Assembly (NCBI GenBank): GCA_937906975.1
Contig: CALCUN010000005.1
Location: 1-5,353, forward strand
From: an uncultured Bacteroidales bacterium
GTDB lineage: Bacteria > Bacteroidota > Bacteroidia > Bacteroidales > P3
Length of the DNA stretch: 5,353 bases
Reading direction: 5' to 3'
Shown here: piece by piece, positions 1 to 5,353 of the stretch
Layout of the letters: every line of letters starts with the position of its first letter
Numbering within the stretch: position 1 is the stretch's first letter
Translations under genes and position numbers: made by a program
The notes under the pieces: model-generated
The model's input: the letters and a program-made list of their open reading frames with translations, nothing else
What the model was told of the DNA's origin: nothing
Database searches by the model: none

Positions 1-469
1 AAACCCATTCAGAGGTTTGTTCTCCACAAACGGCTCTTACTTCTACTGTGTATGTTGTATTTGGTGTTAGGTCTGTTAGTGAATTTGAAGTTGCTGTAAG
101 TATTTCTGCTTCGCCTGAATTTAGTTTAAATTCGTATGCGTCTGCTGTGCCTGTCCATGTGATTTCAGCTGTTGTTTCTGTGATATTGCTTGCTGAAAGT
201 GCAGTTGGTGCATCGCATGGCTGAGGCTCTGGTAATGTAGAAAGGTATATTTCTACCCAATCAGAGGTTTGTTCTCCACAAACTGATCTTACCTCTACTA
301 TGTAAAGTGTATTTGGAATTAATCCTGTGTATTGGTGTGATGTTGTGGTTACTGTTTCTGTTACTAACGCATTAAATCTAACTTCATAACTATCTGCTGA
401 ACCATTCCATGTGATTTGGGCTGTTGTTTGAGTAACATTGCTTACCATTACATCGGTTGGTGCATCGCA
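1..469 (-). repeat. Tandem FN3 repeats FN3-6 and FN3-7 with a PEPQP linker (residues 1522 to window edge)
   Basis: Two consecutive FN3 units have no intervening anchor-J domain and a period of exactly 252 bp (84 residues, C1522 to C1606). Shared protein marks are PEPQPCDAPT, ITW(N/T)G(S/T)AD(S/A)YE, L(I/T)PNT-Y-VEVR and VCGEQTS(D/E)WV. Two DNA blocks are identical at this spacing: a 30-bp block at 204-233 and 456-485, and a 23-bp block at 9-31 and 261-283. The second unit is cut by the window edge after the E-W-V motif, so more copies may follow. The PEPQP linker probably acts as a stiff spacer between modules. Confidence 0.85.
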
Positions 470-3400
470 TGGCTGAGGCTCTGGTGCTGATGTGCAGTCT
501 TCGCAATCATATATTTGGAATGCGTCTATACCTGCTCCGTTTGCATTGTGTCCTATCAAAAGGAAACTTAATTGATATGTTTCTGATGGTTCTGGTAGTA
601 TGATTGAGTCTAACACCCATGAGTTATGTGGAGTATTGATTGTCATTAAATCTGTCCATTCTGACTCTGGTGTAGATTTGTATTGTAATACGATTTCTTC
701 TGAATTGTTAATGTAAGATGGTGTGTAATAAGCAAATTTAACACTTGGACTTTCTAATGAAGCTAAATCAAATATTGGTGAAATTAATCGTGAACTTCCA
801 GAAGTATAATAAGAAGCTATCATTTTATTTCCTTCGTATGCTCCCATACCATTAACAGTTGTTTTAACACTCCAATTTTCTATTCCTGAAATCAATTGTG
901 TTTGCCAACATGCAACAGGACTTGTTTCAAATCCTTCATAGTATGGATATTCATCTATCGCAGGACATTGTGTTGTAAAGGTGATTGTGTTAGTTTGGCC
1001 TGAAGGAGAACCATCGCAATCTGAAACTACGTATGCTGTGTAGGTTGTTGAATGTGTTAGTTCTGTTAGTGTGGCTGGATTTGAGTTTACTAAAACTGAA
1101 CTATATTCAGCTTCGCCTTCTGCTTTGTAGTAAATATTCCATTGTGTTGATGTTCCGTTTTCTTGCCAACTTAGAATTGCTGTTTCCGATGTGGTTGCTG
1201 TTGAAACAAGGCTTGTTGGTGTTGCACAATCTACACCAACTATTGAAATATTGTCAATAATTGCTGGTGGAGGTGTTCCTGAACCACTATCATTTTTCCA
1301 ATAGAATACAATTTGTTTTGCTGTGTTTTGAACTTCTGTAAGGGATATAGAAGCGTGTGTCCATGTTGATATATTTGCTTGTTTGTCTAATAGTACAACT
1401 ACGCCTTCTCCTTGTGGTTGTCCATTGCTTGGTATATTCACACCACTATTACACATAAATACCATTAAGTAATCATACATAGATGTTGGTCCATAGGATT
1501 CTCCCATTACTTTATAGTCAAATGATAATATGTATTCGCCGCTTTCTCCAAAGACAACAGGTAAAATTGCACTTGCGTATGAGGTAGCAGTTGTTGTATA
1601 GGCATTGCTTAGTCCGTTATCGTTAGAGATATACAATGATGTTGTTGTTTCTTCTCCTTCTGTTGGAACTCCTGTTGCTGTTCCTATATGCCATTGGTTT
1701 GCATATTCATTTCTGTATTCCATTGAGATTGGATTGTTTTCTAAGTCTTCAAATGTTTGGTAGTATGGAAATTCTGAAATAGGAGTTGCTGTTGTAGAGA
1801 ATGTAAATATATCTGTTCTTGATACGTTGTCTTCTGTTCCACAGTCTGTTTGAATGTAAAAAGAGTATGTTGTTGTTTGAGCTAATCCTGTTAAAACTAC
1901 GCTTTGATCTGAAACTGTAATTGTTGAGTATTCTGCTTGTCCTTCTGCTTTATAGTAAACTACCCATGTGTCGTGTGTTTCATCTGTGTCTGTCCACGAA
2001 ATTGTCGCTTCTGCATCTGTAATGTTTGAAATTTCTACAGTATTTGATGCTGGTGCTGGACAATCTGGAATAGGAATTACTTTAAAGTCGTCAAGGTTCC
2101 ATGATTCGCCATAGTTTGCTTGAAGTGGTGTGTAACGCAATGCTATTCTTCCTTCTGTGTATGGCAATTGGTCAAAGTCAAACGGACCTACAAGGTGTGA
2201 GCCATTACGTGAGAATCCTACAGGTGTTACTGTTTGTAATGGAACAAACGATGTAGAGTCGTTTACATTTGTAAGTATTCCGACTTCCATTACTCCTGCG
2301 TTGTCTTCTGATGAAGCTGTTGTGTTTGCGTAAAATTCAAATCTTAAAGTGTTTAATGGTCTTGAAAATTCTGGTAATGCTAATAGACCTGGTCCTTTAA
2401 ATTCAAGTGTTACATAGCCAGAGTGTGCTGAAGGTTGGTGTCCTTGATAGTAAATCATAGGGAATGTTCCGTTGTTTGCAGTGTAAGAATATAATACATC
2501 ATAGCACATAAACATTTGGTTTGCTACTGCTTGATTTCCATGTGCTGCTTCAAAGTTTTCAAACCATATATCATCTGAAATTGCTCCACAATTGGTTGTG
2601 AAATGTATTGCTTCTGATGGAGAAGATATTTCTTCGCCACAAACAGAATTTATTGTAAATACGTATTCACTTGCAAGGTCAAGGTCTATCAATTCTATGA
2701 AGTTATCGTCTGTATTTTCTGTGAATAGTTCTGATGGTTCTGAGGCTTTGTAATATACTACATTGTAACTATCTGCTTCACCTGTCCAAGAGATGTATGC
2801 GGTGTTGTATGTTGTAGAATCTACTTCGATTTCTGTTGGTGCAACACAATTTGTCGCTCTAATAGAAATGTTATCTATTGCTGCTGGTGGATTTACGCCT
2901 CCTGATACATCATCTTTCCATAAGAAGATTATATGTTTTACTGTTCCTATGAATGATTCAGGGAATACAACTGTTTGGTGTTGCCATGTATTTATTTCTA
3001 CTTTTCTATCGGTAACTGTTGTTCCGCTTGCATAGTTTGTTACTGGCTGTGAAGCATCAAGTGCATAGACTTGTAAGTAATCGTATATTGTTCCATAAGA
3101 ACTTCTTTCTCCTTTTACTCTTAAATCAAATTCCATAATGTATTCTGCTGGCTCGGTGAAATCTACTATCAACGATGCTAATGCTACAGAAGAAGAACTT
3201 GTGTAGGTGTTTGTAGCTCCATTATCGCCTGATATATATAGTGAACTACCGCTTTCTTCTCCTTCTGCTAAATATGGAGCAGCTGTTCCTATATACCAAG
3301 CACTAGTACCTGATACATTTGTTATTTCAATGGCTTCTAAGTTATCTTGATTTTCAAAGTTTTGTATGTATGGTAATTCAACAGGTAATGCTGTTGTTGT

Positions 3401-5032
3401 GAAGAGTACTGTGTCTGTTTTATCACTTAAATCGCCTGTTCCACAGTCTGTAACTACAAAGGCTTGATATGTTGTTGATGGAAGAAGGGTTTCTAATGTT
3501 ACTGTTGTTGCTTGTGCATCTTGTATCATCCAATCTTCTGATGGTTCTCCTTCTGAAGGTAATTCTCTGTAGTAAACATTCCATGCTTCGTGCGAGGTGT
3601 CATTATCTACCCAAGAAACTGTTGCTGTTTCTGCGGCTGCAGTTACTGTTACACTGTTTCTAACTGGTGCTGGACACTCTGGCAATGATTCTACTTCAAA
3701 TCTTTTAATGTACATTGTTGTATAGGAAGAGCCTTTTGTCTTTACTGCAATATAATATGTAAGGTCCTCATCTAATTCTACCTCTGTAAATGTTACTATT
3801 CCTGAAATCCATTGTTGGTTTGCATCTGAATAGAATGATTGTACTGGTATAAATGAATTTGTATCTGAGATATCTGATACTAATCCAACTGTTATTTGGT
3901 CTGTTCCATAGTATGCAAGGCTTCGCATTTCAAGATATACTCTTAGGTTGTTGATTGATTCTTCAAATGGTGCAGAGATTGCCATCATAGCTGTGTTTGT
4001 ACCAAATTTTGCAACGTTTTGGCCTGATACTACCTCTATCATAGGTCCTACATAGTCGCCATAATCATTGTAACTTTCTTGAATAATTGTCCAACAATCT
4101 AATCCGTTTTGAAAATGTTCTAAGTAAGGTAGTTCTGTTATTATGTTATTACATGCTGTCTTAAAGCTCTTAGTCATCCATGTACTTTCTGTTTCATCAG
4201 AACAAATTTGTTTTATTCTAACATTGTAACTTGTTGTAGGAGTTAGGTCAGAGAATGTTATATTTTGAGAGTTTGTTACTCCTGTTTCTACATTTTCACT
4301 TGTCCATTCTTCGCTTGCTAACTTTAATTCATAGGCATATTCTCCTGATGTTGCTTCCCAAGTAACATCGGCTGAGTTCATGGTTATGTTTGAAACTGTT
4401 AAATTAGCAACAGGCATACAAAAATCATCTGAAACTGAGGTATAGATGAATTTAGTGTTTGCTCTATATTGATGACTTCTCACTTGCTCTATATTATAGT
4501 TCATAGGAGAGAGATCAATACCTTTATTCCATCCTTTACCTGGAGTAGATTGGTCAAAATAAAGGTAAGCTGTACAACCACCAGAGGTAGAACATCCTGT
4601 ACCTTCGTAAATAAGAAGAAGGTTTCCAGCTCCTGTGTAGGTAAATGGTGTATCAAGTAAGAAATAATTCCAAGAGTTTCCATTTACTGATATAGAAGTT
4701 TGATCGTAAACTAAGGTCGCTCCTTCTAATAGTTCAGAAAAAATCAACGTTCCTGGAATTGTTTCCTCTGGTACTTCTTTTAAGTAAATCTTCATGGTTC
4801 TATTTGAACCTCCTATTACACTTTCTGTTTGAAATGCTACAGAGGTAATTGTTCCTCCTCCGAAAGGCATTTCTTCAACGGTGTAAAGATATGCTCCTGT
4901 ATGATAACCAAAGTATCCAGGTATTGCCATAGTAGAATTAGTTTGCGTACCTGTTCCTATGGTTATTGTGTCTTGGGCATTTAATCCCGACAGCATTATT
5001 GCCATCATTAAAAACAATAATAATTTTTTCAT
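1..5032 (-). CDS. Giant secreted FN3 / choice-of-anchor-J adhesin-like protein (3' end missing)
   Basis: Probable cell-surface or secreted adhesin-like protein; its ligand cannot be told from sequence. The frame is open for 1,677 codons without a stop and leaves the window. The start at 5032 is chosen because it begins a clean signal peptide (MKKLLLFLMMAIMLSGLNA, cut before Q20). Order by residue: N-terminal beta domain 20-204; FN3-1 205-293; CAJ-1 294-451; FN3-2 453-547; CAJ-2 548-727; FN3-3 729-813; CAJ-3 815-989; FN3-4 991-1081; CAJ-4 1084-1267; FN3-5 1269-1355; CAJ-5 1356-1513; FN3-6 1522-1605; FN3-7 1606 to the edge. FN3 units show a leading C-x-A/T-P, a core W, L-x-P-x-T-x-Y and a late Cys. 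CAJ units open with (L/F)PY-x(3)-FE-like motifs and end in AIDNISI- or LDDFKV-like strands. In Bacteroidota such proteins usually end in a type IX secretion sorting domain or similar anchor, which would lie left of the window. No protease or other enzyme domain is visible. The reading frame is certain; an adhesin role is inferred from architecture. Confidence 0.93.
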   Translation of the reverse strand, partial: MKKLLLFLMMAIMLSGLNAQDTITIGTGTQTNSTMAIPGYFGYHTGAYLYTVEEMPFGGGTITSVAFQTESVIGGSNRTMKIYLKEVPEETIPGTLIFSELLEGATLVYDQTSISVNGNSWNYFLLDTPFTYTGAGNLLLIYEGTGCSTSGGCTAYLYFDQSTPGKGWNKGIDLSPMNYNIEQVRSHQYRANTKFIYTSVSDDFCMPVANLTVSNITMNSADVTWEATSGEYAYELKLASEEWTSENVETGVTNSQNITFSDLTPTTSYNVRIKQICSDETESTWMTKSFKTACNNIITELPYLEHFQNGLDCWTIIQESYNDYGDYVGPMIEVVSGQNVAKFGTNTAMMAISAPFEESINNLRVYLEMRSLAYYGTDQITVGLVSDISDTNSFIPVQSFYSDANQQWISGIVTFTEVELDEDLTYYIAVKTKGSSYTTMYIKRFEVESLPECPAPVRNSVTVTAAAETATVSWVDNDTSHEAWNVYYRELPSEGEPSEDWMIQDAQATTVTLETLLPSTTYQAFVVTDCGTGDLSDKTDTVLFTTTALPVELPYIQNFENQDNLEAIEITNVSGTSAWYIGTAAPYLAEGEESGSSLYISGDNGATNTYTSSSSVALASLIVDFTEPAEYIMEFDLRVKGERSSYGTIYDYLQVYALDASQPVTNYASGTTVTDRKVEINTWQHQTVVFPESFIGTVKHIIFLWKDDVSGGVNPPAAIDNISIRATNCVAPTEIEVDSTTYNTAYISWTGEADSYNVVYYKASEPSELFTENTDDNFIELIDLDLASEYVFTINSVCGEEISSPSEAIHFTTNCGAISDDIWFENFEAAHGNQAVANQMFMCYDVLYSYTANNGTFPMIYYQGHQPSAHSGYVTLEFKGPGLLALPEFSRPLNTLRFEFYANTTASSEDNAGVMEVGILTNVNDSTSFVPLQTVTPVGFSRNGSHLVGPFDFDQLPYTEGRIALRYTPLQANYGESWNLDDFKVIPIPDCPAPASNTVEISNITDAEATISWTDTDETHDTWVVYYKAEGQAEYSTITVSDQSVVLTGLAQTTTYSFYIQTDCGTEDNVSRTDIFTFSTTATPISEFPYYQTFEDLENNPISMEYRNEYANQWHIGTATGVPTEGEETTTSLYISNDNGLSNAYTTTATSYASAILPVVFGESGEYILSFDYKVMGESYGPTSMYDYLMVFMCNSGVNIPSNGQPQGEGVVVLLDKQANISTWTHASISLTEVQNTAKQIVFYWKNDSGSGTPPPAIIDNISIVGVDCATPTSLVSTATTSETAILSWQENGTSTQWNIYYKAEGEAEYSSVLVNSNPATLTELTHSTTYTAYVVSDCDGSPSGQTNTITFTTQCPAIDEYPYYEGFETSPVACWQTQLISGIENWSVKTTVNGMGAYEGNKMIASYYTSGSSRLISPIFDLASLESPSVKFAYYTPSYINNSEEIVLQYKSTPESEWTDLMTINTPHNSWVLDSIILPEPSETYQLSFLLIGHNANGAGIDAFQIYDCEDCTSAPEPQPCDAPTDVMVSNVTQTTAQITWNGSADSYEVRFNALVTETVTTTSHQYTGLIPNTLYIVEVRSVCGEQTSDWVEIYLSTLPEPQPCDAPTALSASNITETTAEITWTGTADAYEFKLNSGEAEILTATSNSLTDLTPNTTYTVEVRAVCGEQTSEWV
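470..1228 (-). repeat. FN3-5 and divergent CAJ-5 (residues 1269-1521)
   Basis: FN3-5 (1269-1355) starts CATPTSLVST and carries WNIYYKAEGEAEYSS and YVVSDCDGSPSG. CAJ-5 (1356-1513) opens CPAIDEYPYYEGFE, then has WSVKTT, SRLISPIFDLASL, VLQYKS and GIDAFQIYDCEDC. It follows the general cleaved-adhesin/choice-of-anchor-J plan (opening YPYYEGFE, mid L-x-SP-x-F-D-L, closing aromatic/acidic strand) but matches neither the CAJ-a nor the CAJ-b subtype of units A and B. It ends in a C-x2-C pair (C1510, C1513), then a short linker containing PEPQP, leading into the tandem FN3 units. The block marks the point where the four-domain periodicity stops. Confidence 0.72.
1229..2848 (-). repeat. Higher-order repeat unit B: FN3-3, CAJ-3, FN3-4, CAJ-4 (residues 729-1268)
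   Basis: Second copy of the four-domain block, about 540 residues. FN3-3 starts CVAPTEIEVDS and has INSVCGEE near its end. CAJ-3 carries VGILTNVNDSTSFVPLQT, paralleling CAJ-1, and ends WNLDDFKVIPIPDCPAP. FN3-4 carries SWTDTDETHDTWVVYY and TDCGTEDNVSRTD, paralleling FN3-2. CAJ-4 begins EFPYYQTFE and includes WHIGTATGVPTEGEETTTSL, MYDYLMVFM and PPPAIIDNISI, paralleling CAJ-2. DNA identity with unit A is patchy, so this is an old duplication; the protein signatures remain obvious. Confidence 0.8.
2849..4420 (-). repeat. Higher-order repeat unit A: FN3-1, CAJ-1, FN3-2, CAJ-2 (residues 205-728)
   Basis: First copy of a four-domain block of about 524 residues. FN3-1 runs from C205, with a late Cys at 277 (QICSD), to FKTAC294. 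CAJ-1 carries the segment VGLVSDISDTNSFIPVQSF and ends at ECPAP453. FN3-2 has the signature SWVDNDTSHEAWNVYY and then VVTDCGTGDLSDKTD. CAJ-2 begins ELPYIQNFE, includes WYIGTAAPYLAEGEESGSSL and YDYLQVYA, and closes with PPAAIDNISI. Each subtype has a closer match in unit B than in its neighbour, which marks this as a duplicated block and not a simple two-domain repeat. Confidence 0.8.
4421..4975 (-). other. N-terminal beta-rich domain (residues 20-204)
   Basis: This domain lies between the signal peptide and the first FN3 unit. It starts with a T-I-x-I-G-T-G-T-x-T-N-S motif and continues with a Tyr/Gly-rich stretch, GGTITSVAFQ, a TMKIYLKEV strand, TLVYDQT, and FTYTGAGNLLLIYEG. From memory, the same pattern (T-I-G-x-G-T, then a YLYT/IYTAAEIG-like segment, I-x-S-I-A-F, Y-M-K/V, L-L-I) recurs at the N-termini of Bacteroidales multi-FN3 secreted proteins, where it lacks a settled function. 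C147 and C153 (C-x5-C) could form a disulfide in the exported protein. I can recognise the pattern but cannot assign a ligand or enzymatic role; a carbohydrate-binding or jelly-roll-like fold is possible but unproven. Confidence 0.6.
4976..5032 (-). other. Sec signal peptide of the large adhesin-like protein
   Basis: Residues 1-19 have the three classic parts: a basic start (MKK), a hydrophobic core of Leu, Phe, Met, Ile and Ala, and a short polar end closing in L-N-A before Q20-D21. The A-Q-D junction is common in exported Bacteroidetes proteins. There is no Cys at +1, so this looks like a type I (signal peptidase I) substrate and not a lipoprotein. It supports the chosen start codon and export to the periplasm before any outer-membrane step. 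Confidence 0.88.
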
Positions 5033-5068
5033 GAGGTTGATTATTAATTAATATTAAATTTCTATTTG

Positions 5069-5076
5069 CAAAGATA
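5069..5076 (-). promoter_or_regulatory. Candidate Bacteroidetes -7 promoter box for the adhesin-like gene
   Basis: Read on the minus strand this is TATCTTTG, an exact match to the Bacteroidetes housekeeping -7 consensus TAnnTTTG. It lies 36 bp upstream of the start codon, predicting transcription start near 5062 and a leader of about 30 nt. The expected -33 TTTG/TTG element is not obvious in the AT-rich stretch at 5090-5100. The leader (5033-5068) is AT-rich and has no Shine-Dalgarno sequence, which is normal for this phylum. In such AT-rich sequence a chance match is possible. Confidence 0.6.
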
Positions 5077-5100
5077 ATTATTTCTTTATATTTCTTTATC

Positions 5101-5124
5101 TATGAGATATTTAAATATCTCATA
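5101..5124. repeat. Perfect 24-bp AT-rich palindrome upstream of the adhesin promoter
   Basis: The two 12-base halves TATGAGATATTT and AAATATCTCATA are exact reverse complements with no spacer. If the -7 box at 5069-5076 is right, the palindrome lies at about -39 to -62 relative to the predicted start, the position of an activator or repressor site. In RNA it could also form a second hairpin just after the terminator-like stem, but no U-run follows it on the minus strand. An operator or a bipartite 3' end are both open. Confidence 0.65.
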
Positions 5125-5126
5125 AA

Positions 5127-5164
5127 ATAGGTTCAAAAATTTTGATAAAAACTTTTGAACCTAT
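5127..5164 (-). terminator. Probable weak intrinsic terminator of the HIT-family gene
   Basis: Perfect 12-bp inverted repeat: arms ATAGGTTCAAAA (5127-5138) and TTTTGAACCTAT (5153-5164) around a 14-base loop. In the minus direction it begins 4 bases after the HIT stop codon and is followed by a short T run (TTT at 5126-5124). Only three G-C pairs and a short T tract make it a weak terminator by E. coli standards, but its placement straight after a stop codon fits. It would separate HIT transcription from the adhesin-like gene. Confidence 0.62.
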
Positions 5165-5168
5165 CAAA

Positions 5169-5353
5169 TTATTTTACTTTTGACGCAATTAGATTTGCAA
5201 TTTCTTGCATTCTTTCTTTTGGTAATTCTAATTTTGGTCTTGCGAAGTTCAAATCTCCTACTTCTTTTAATGGCACAAGATGTATGTGTGTGTGTCTTAC
5301 ATCTAATCCTATAACTGCCATTCCTATTTTTTCACACTCTATTACTTCTTTCA
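5169..5353 (-). CDS. HIT-family (histidine triad) nucleotide-binding protein, C-terminal part
   Basis: Only the last 60 codons and the TAA stop (5171-5169) are inside the window; the start lies beyond the right edge. The visible part carries the defining H-x-H-x-H-x-x motif as RHTHIHLVPL, whose middle histidine is the usual catalytic nucleophile in HIT hydrolases and transferases acting on nucleoside 5'-phosphoramidates or dinucleotides. Ahead of it is KIGMAVIGLDV, the strand that normally precedes the triad. After it come LNFARPKLELPKERMQEIAN and a short C-terminal helix ending ASKVK. HIT proteins of this type are typically about 130 residues, so roughly half is missing. It would be a small cytosolic enzyme; its exact substrate cannot be told from this fragment. 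The adjacent stem-loop suggests it ends its own transcript. Confidence 0.93.
   Translation of the reverse strand, partial: KEVIECEKIGMAVIGLDVRHTHIHLVPLKEVGDLNFARPKLELPKERMQEIANLIASKVK

Noticed and set aside
1..485. CRISPR array or non-coding tandem repeat
   Set aside because: The repeated blocks are in frame, 252 bp apart and encode conserved FN3 positions; the intervening sequence is also coding and related between copies.
1033..1260. Short plus-strand open frame (75 codons)
   Set aside because: Lies antisense within the FN3-5 region of the continuous minus-strand gene; Leu/Val-rich composition is a by-product of Thr/Ser/Glu-rich codons on the other strand. No recognisable motif.
2793..3035. 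Short plus-strand open frame (80 codons)
   Set aside because: Antisense to CAJ-2 and FN3-3 of the large gene, with no domain or credible start context; a shadow frame.
3469..3663. Short plus-strand open frame with a Leu-rich, membrane-like product
   Set aside because: The apparent hydrophobicity comes from reading the FN3-2 coding sequence on the opposite strand; no independent support.
4469..4683. Overlapping short open frames on both strands
   Set aside because: Both overlap the N-terminal domain of the large gene out of frame; the in-frame translation is clearly the real one.
1..5032. Gingipain/hemagglutinin-type protease assignment
   Set aside because: CAJ/cleaved-adhesin and FN3 domains also occur in gingipain-related proteins, but no caspase-like catalytic domain or other protease motif appears in the 1,677 visible residues.
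5033..5168. Small RNA or riboswitch in the intergenic region
   Set aside because: Only simple AT-rich hairpins are visible; nothing resembles a known riboswitch core, and the leader of the large gene is only about 30 nt if the promoter call holds.

Overview
The window holds two minus-strand genes, both cut by its edges, separated by a 136-bp regulatory gap. The organism is most likely a low-GC member of the Bacteroidota, probably Bacteroidales. The evidence is a giant secreted protein built from alternating fibronectin type III (FN3) and choice-of-anchor-J/cleaved-adhesin-like domains, a candidate Bacteroidetes-type -7 promoter box (TATCTTTG), no Shine-Dalgarno sequence before the start codon, and a HIT protein whose C-terminus resembles Bacteroidales relatives. 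The lineage is inferred from these traits, not from a database match.

Positions 1-5032 (read right to left) are one uninterrupted reading frame of 1,677 codons. It starts at an ATG at 5032 and runs off the left edge without a stop. I stepped through the frame line by line and found no in-frame stop or frameshift. The product begins with a signal peptide, followed by a roughly 185-residue N-terminal beta-rich domain. Two copies of a four-domain block (FN3-a, CAJ-a, FN3-b, CAJ-b) come next, then FN3, a divergent CAJ domain, and at least two tandem FN3 repeats. The C-terminus, where a type IX secretion sorting domain would be expected, lies outside the window.

Positions 5033-5168 are intergenic. 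In the direction of transcription they hold a probable weak terminator hairpin for the upstream gene, a perfect 24-bp AT-rich palindrome, a -7 promoter box and a short untranslated leader. Positions 5169-5353 are the last 60 codons of a HIT-family (histidine triad) nucleotide-binding protein.

The two genes share a strand, but the hairpin and the separate promoter suggest that they are transcribed independently. I see no functional link between the cytosolic HIT enzyme and the exported adhesin-like protein. There is no RNA gene, mobile element or CRISPR array. The most unusual features are the higher-order duplication inside the large protein, signs of recent repeat homogenisation at its left end, and the palindrome just upstream of its promoter. 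I do not see a clearly new multi-gene system.
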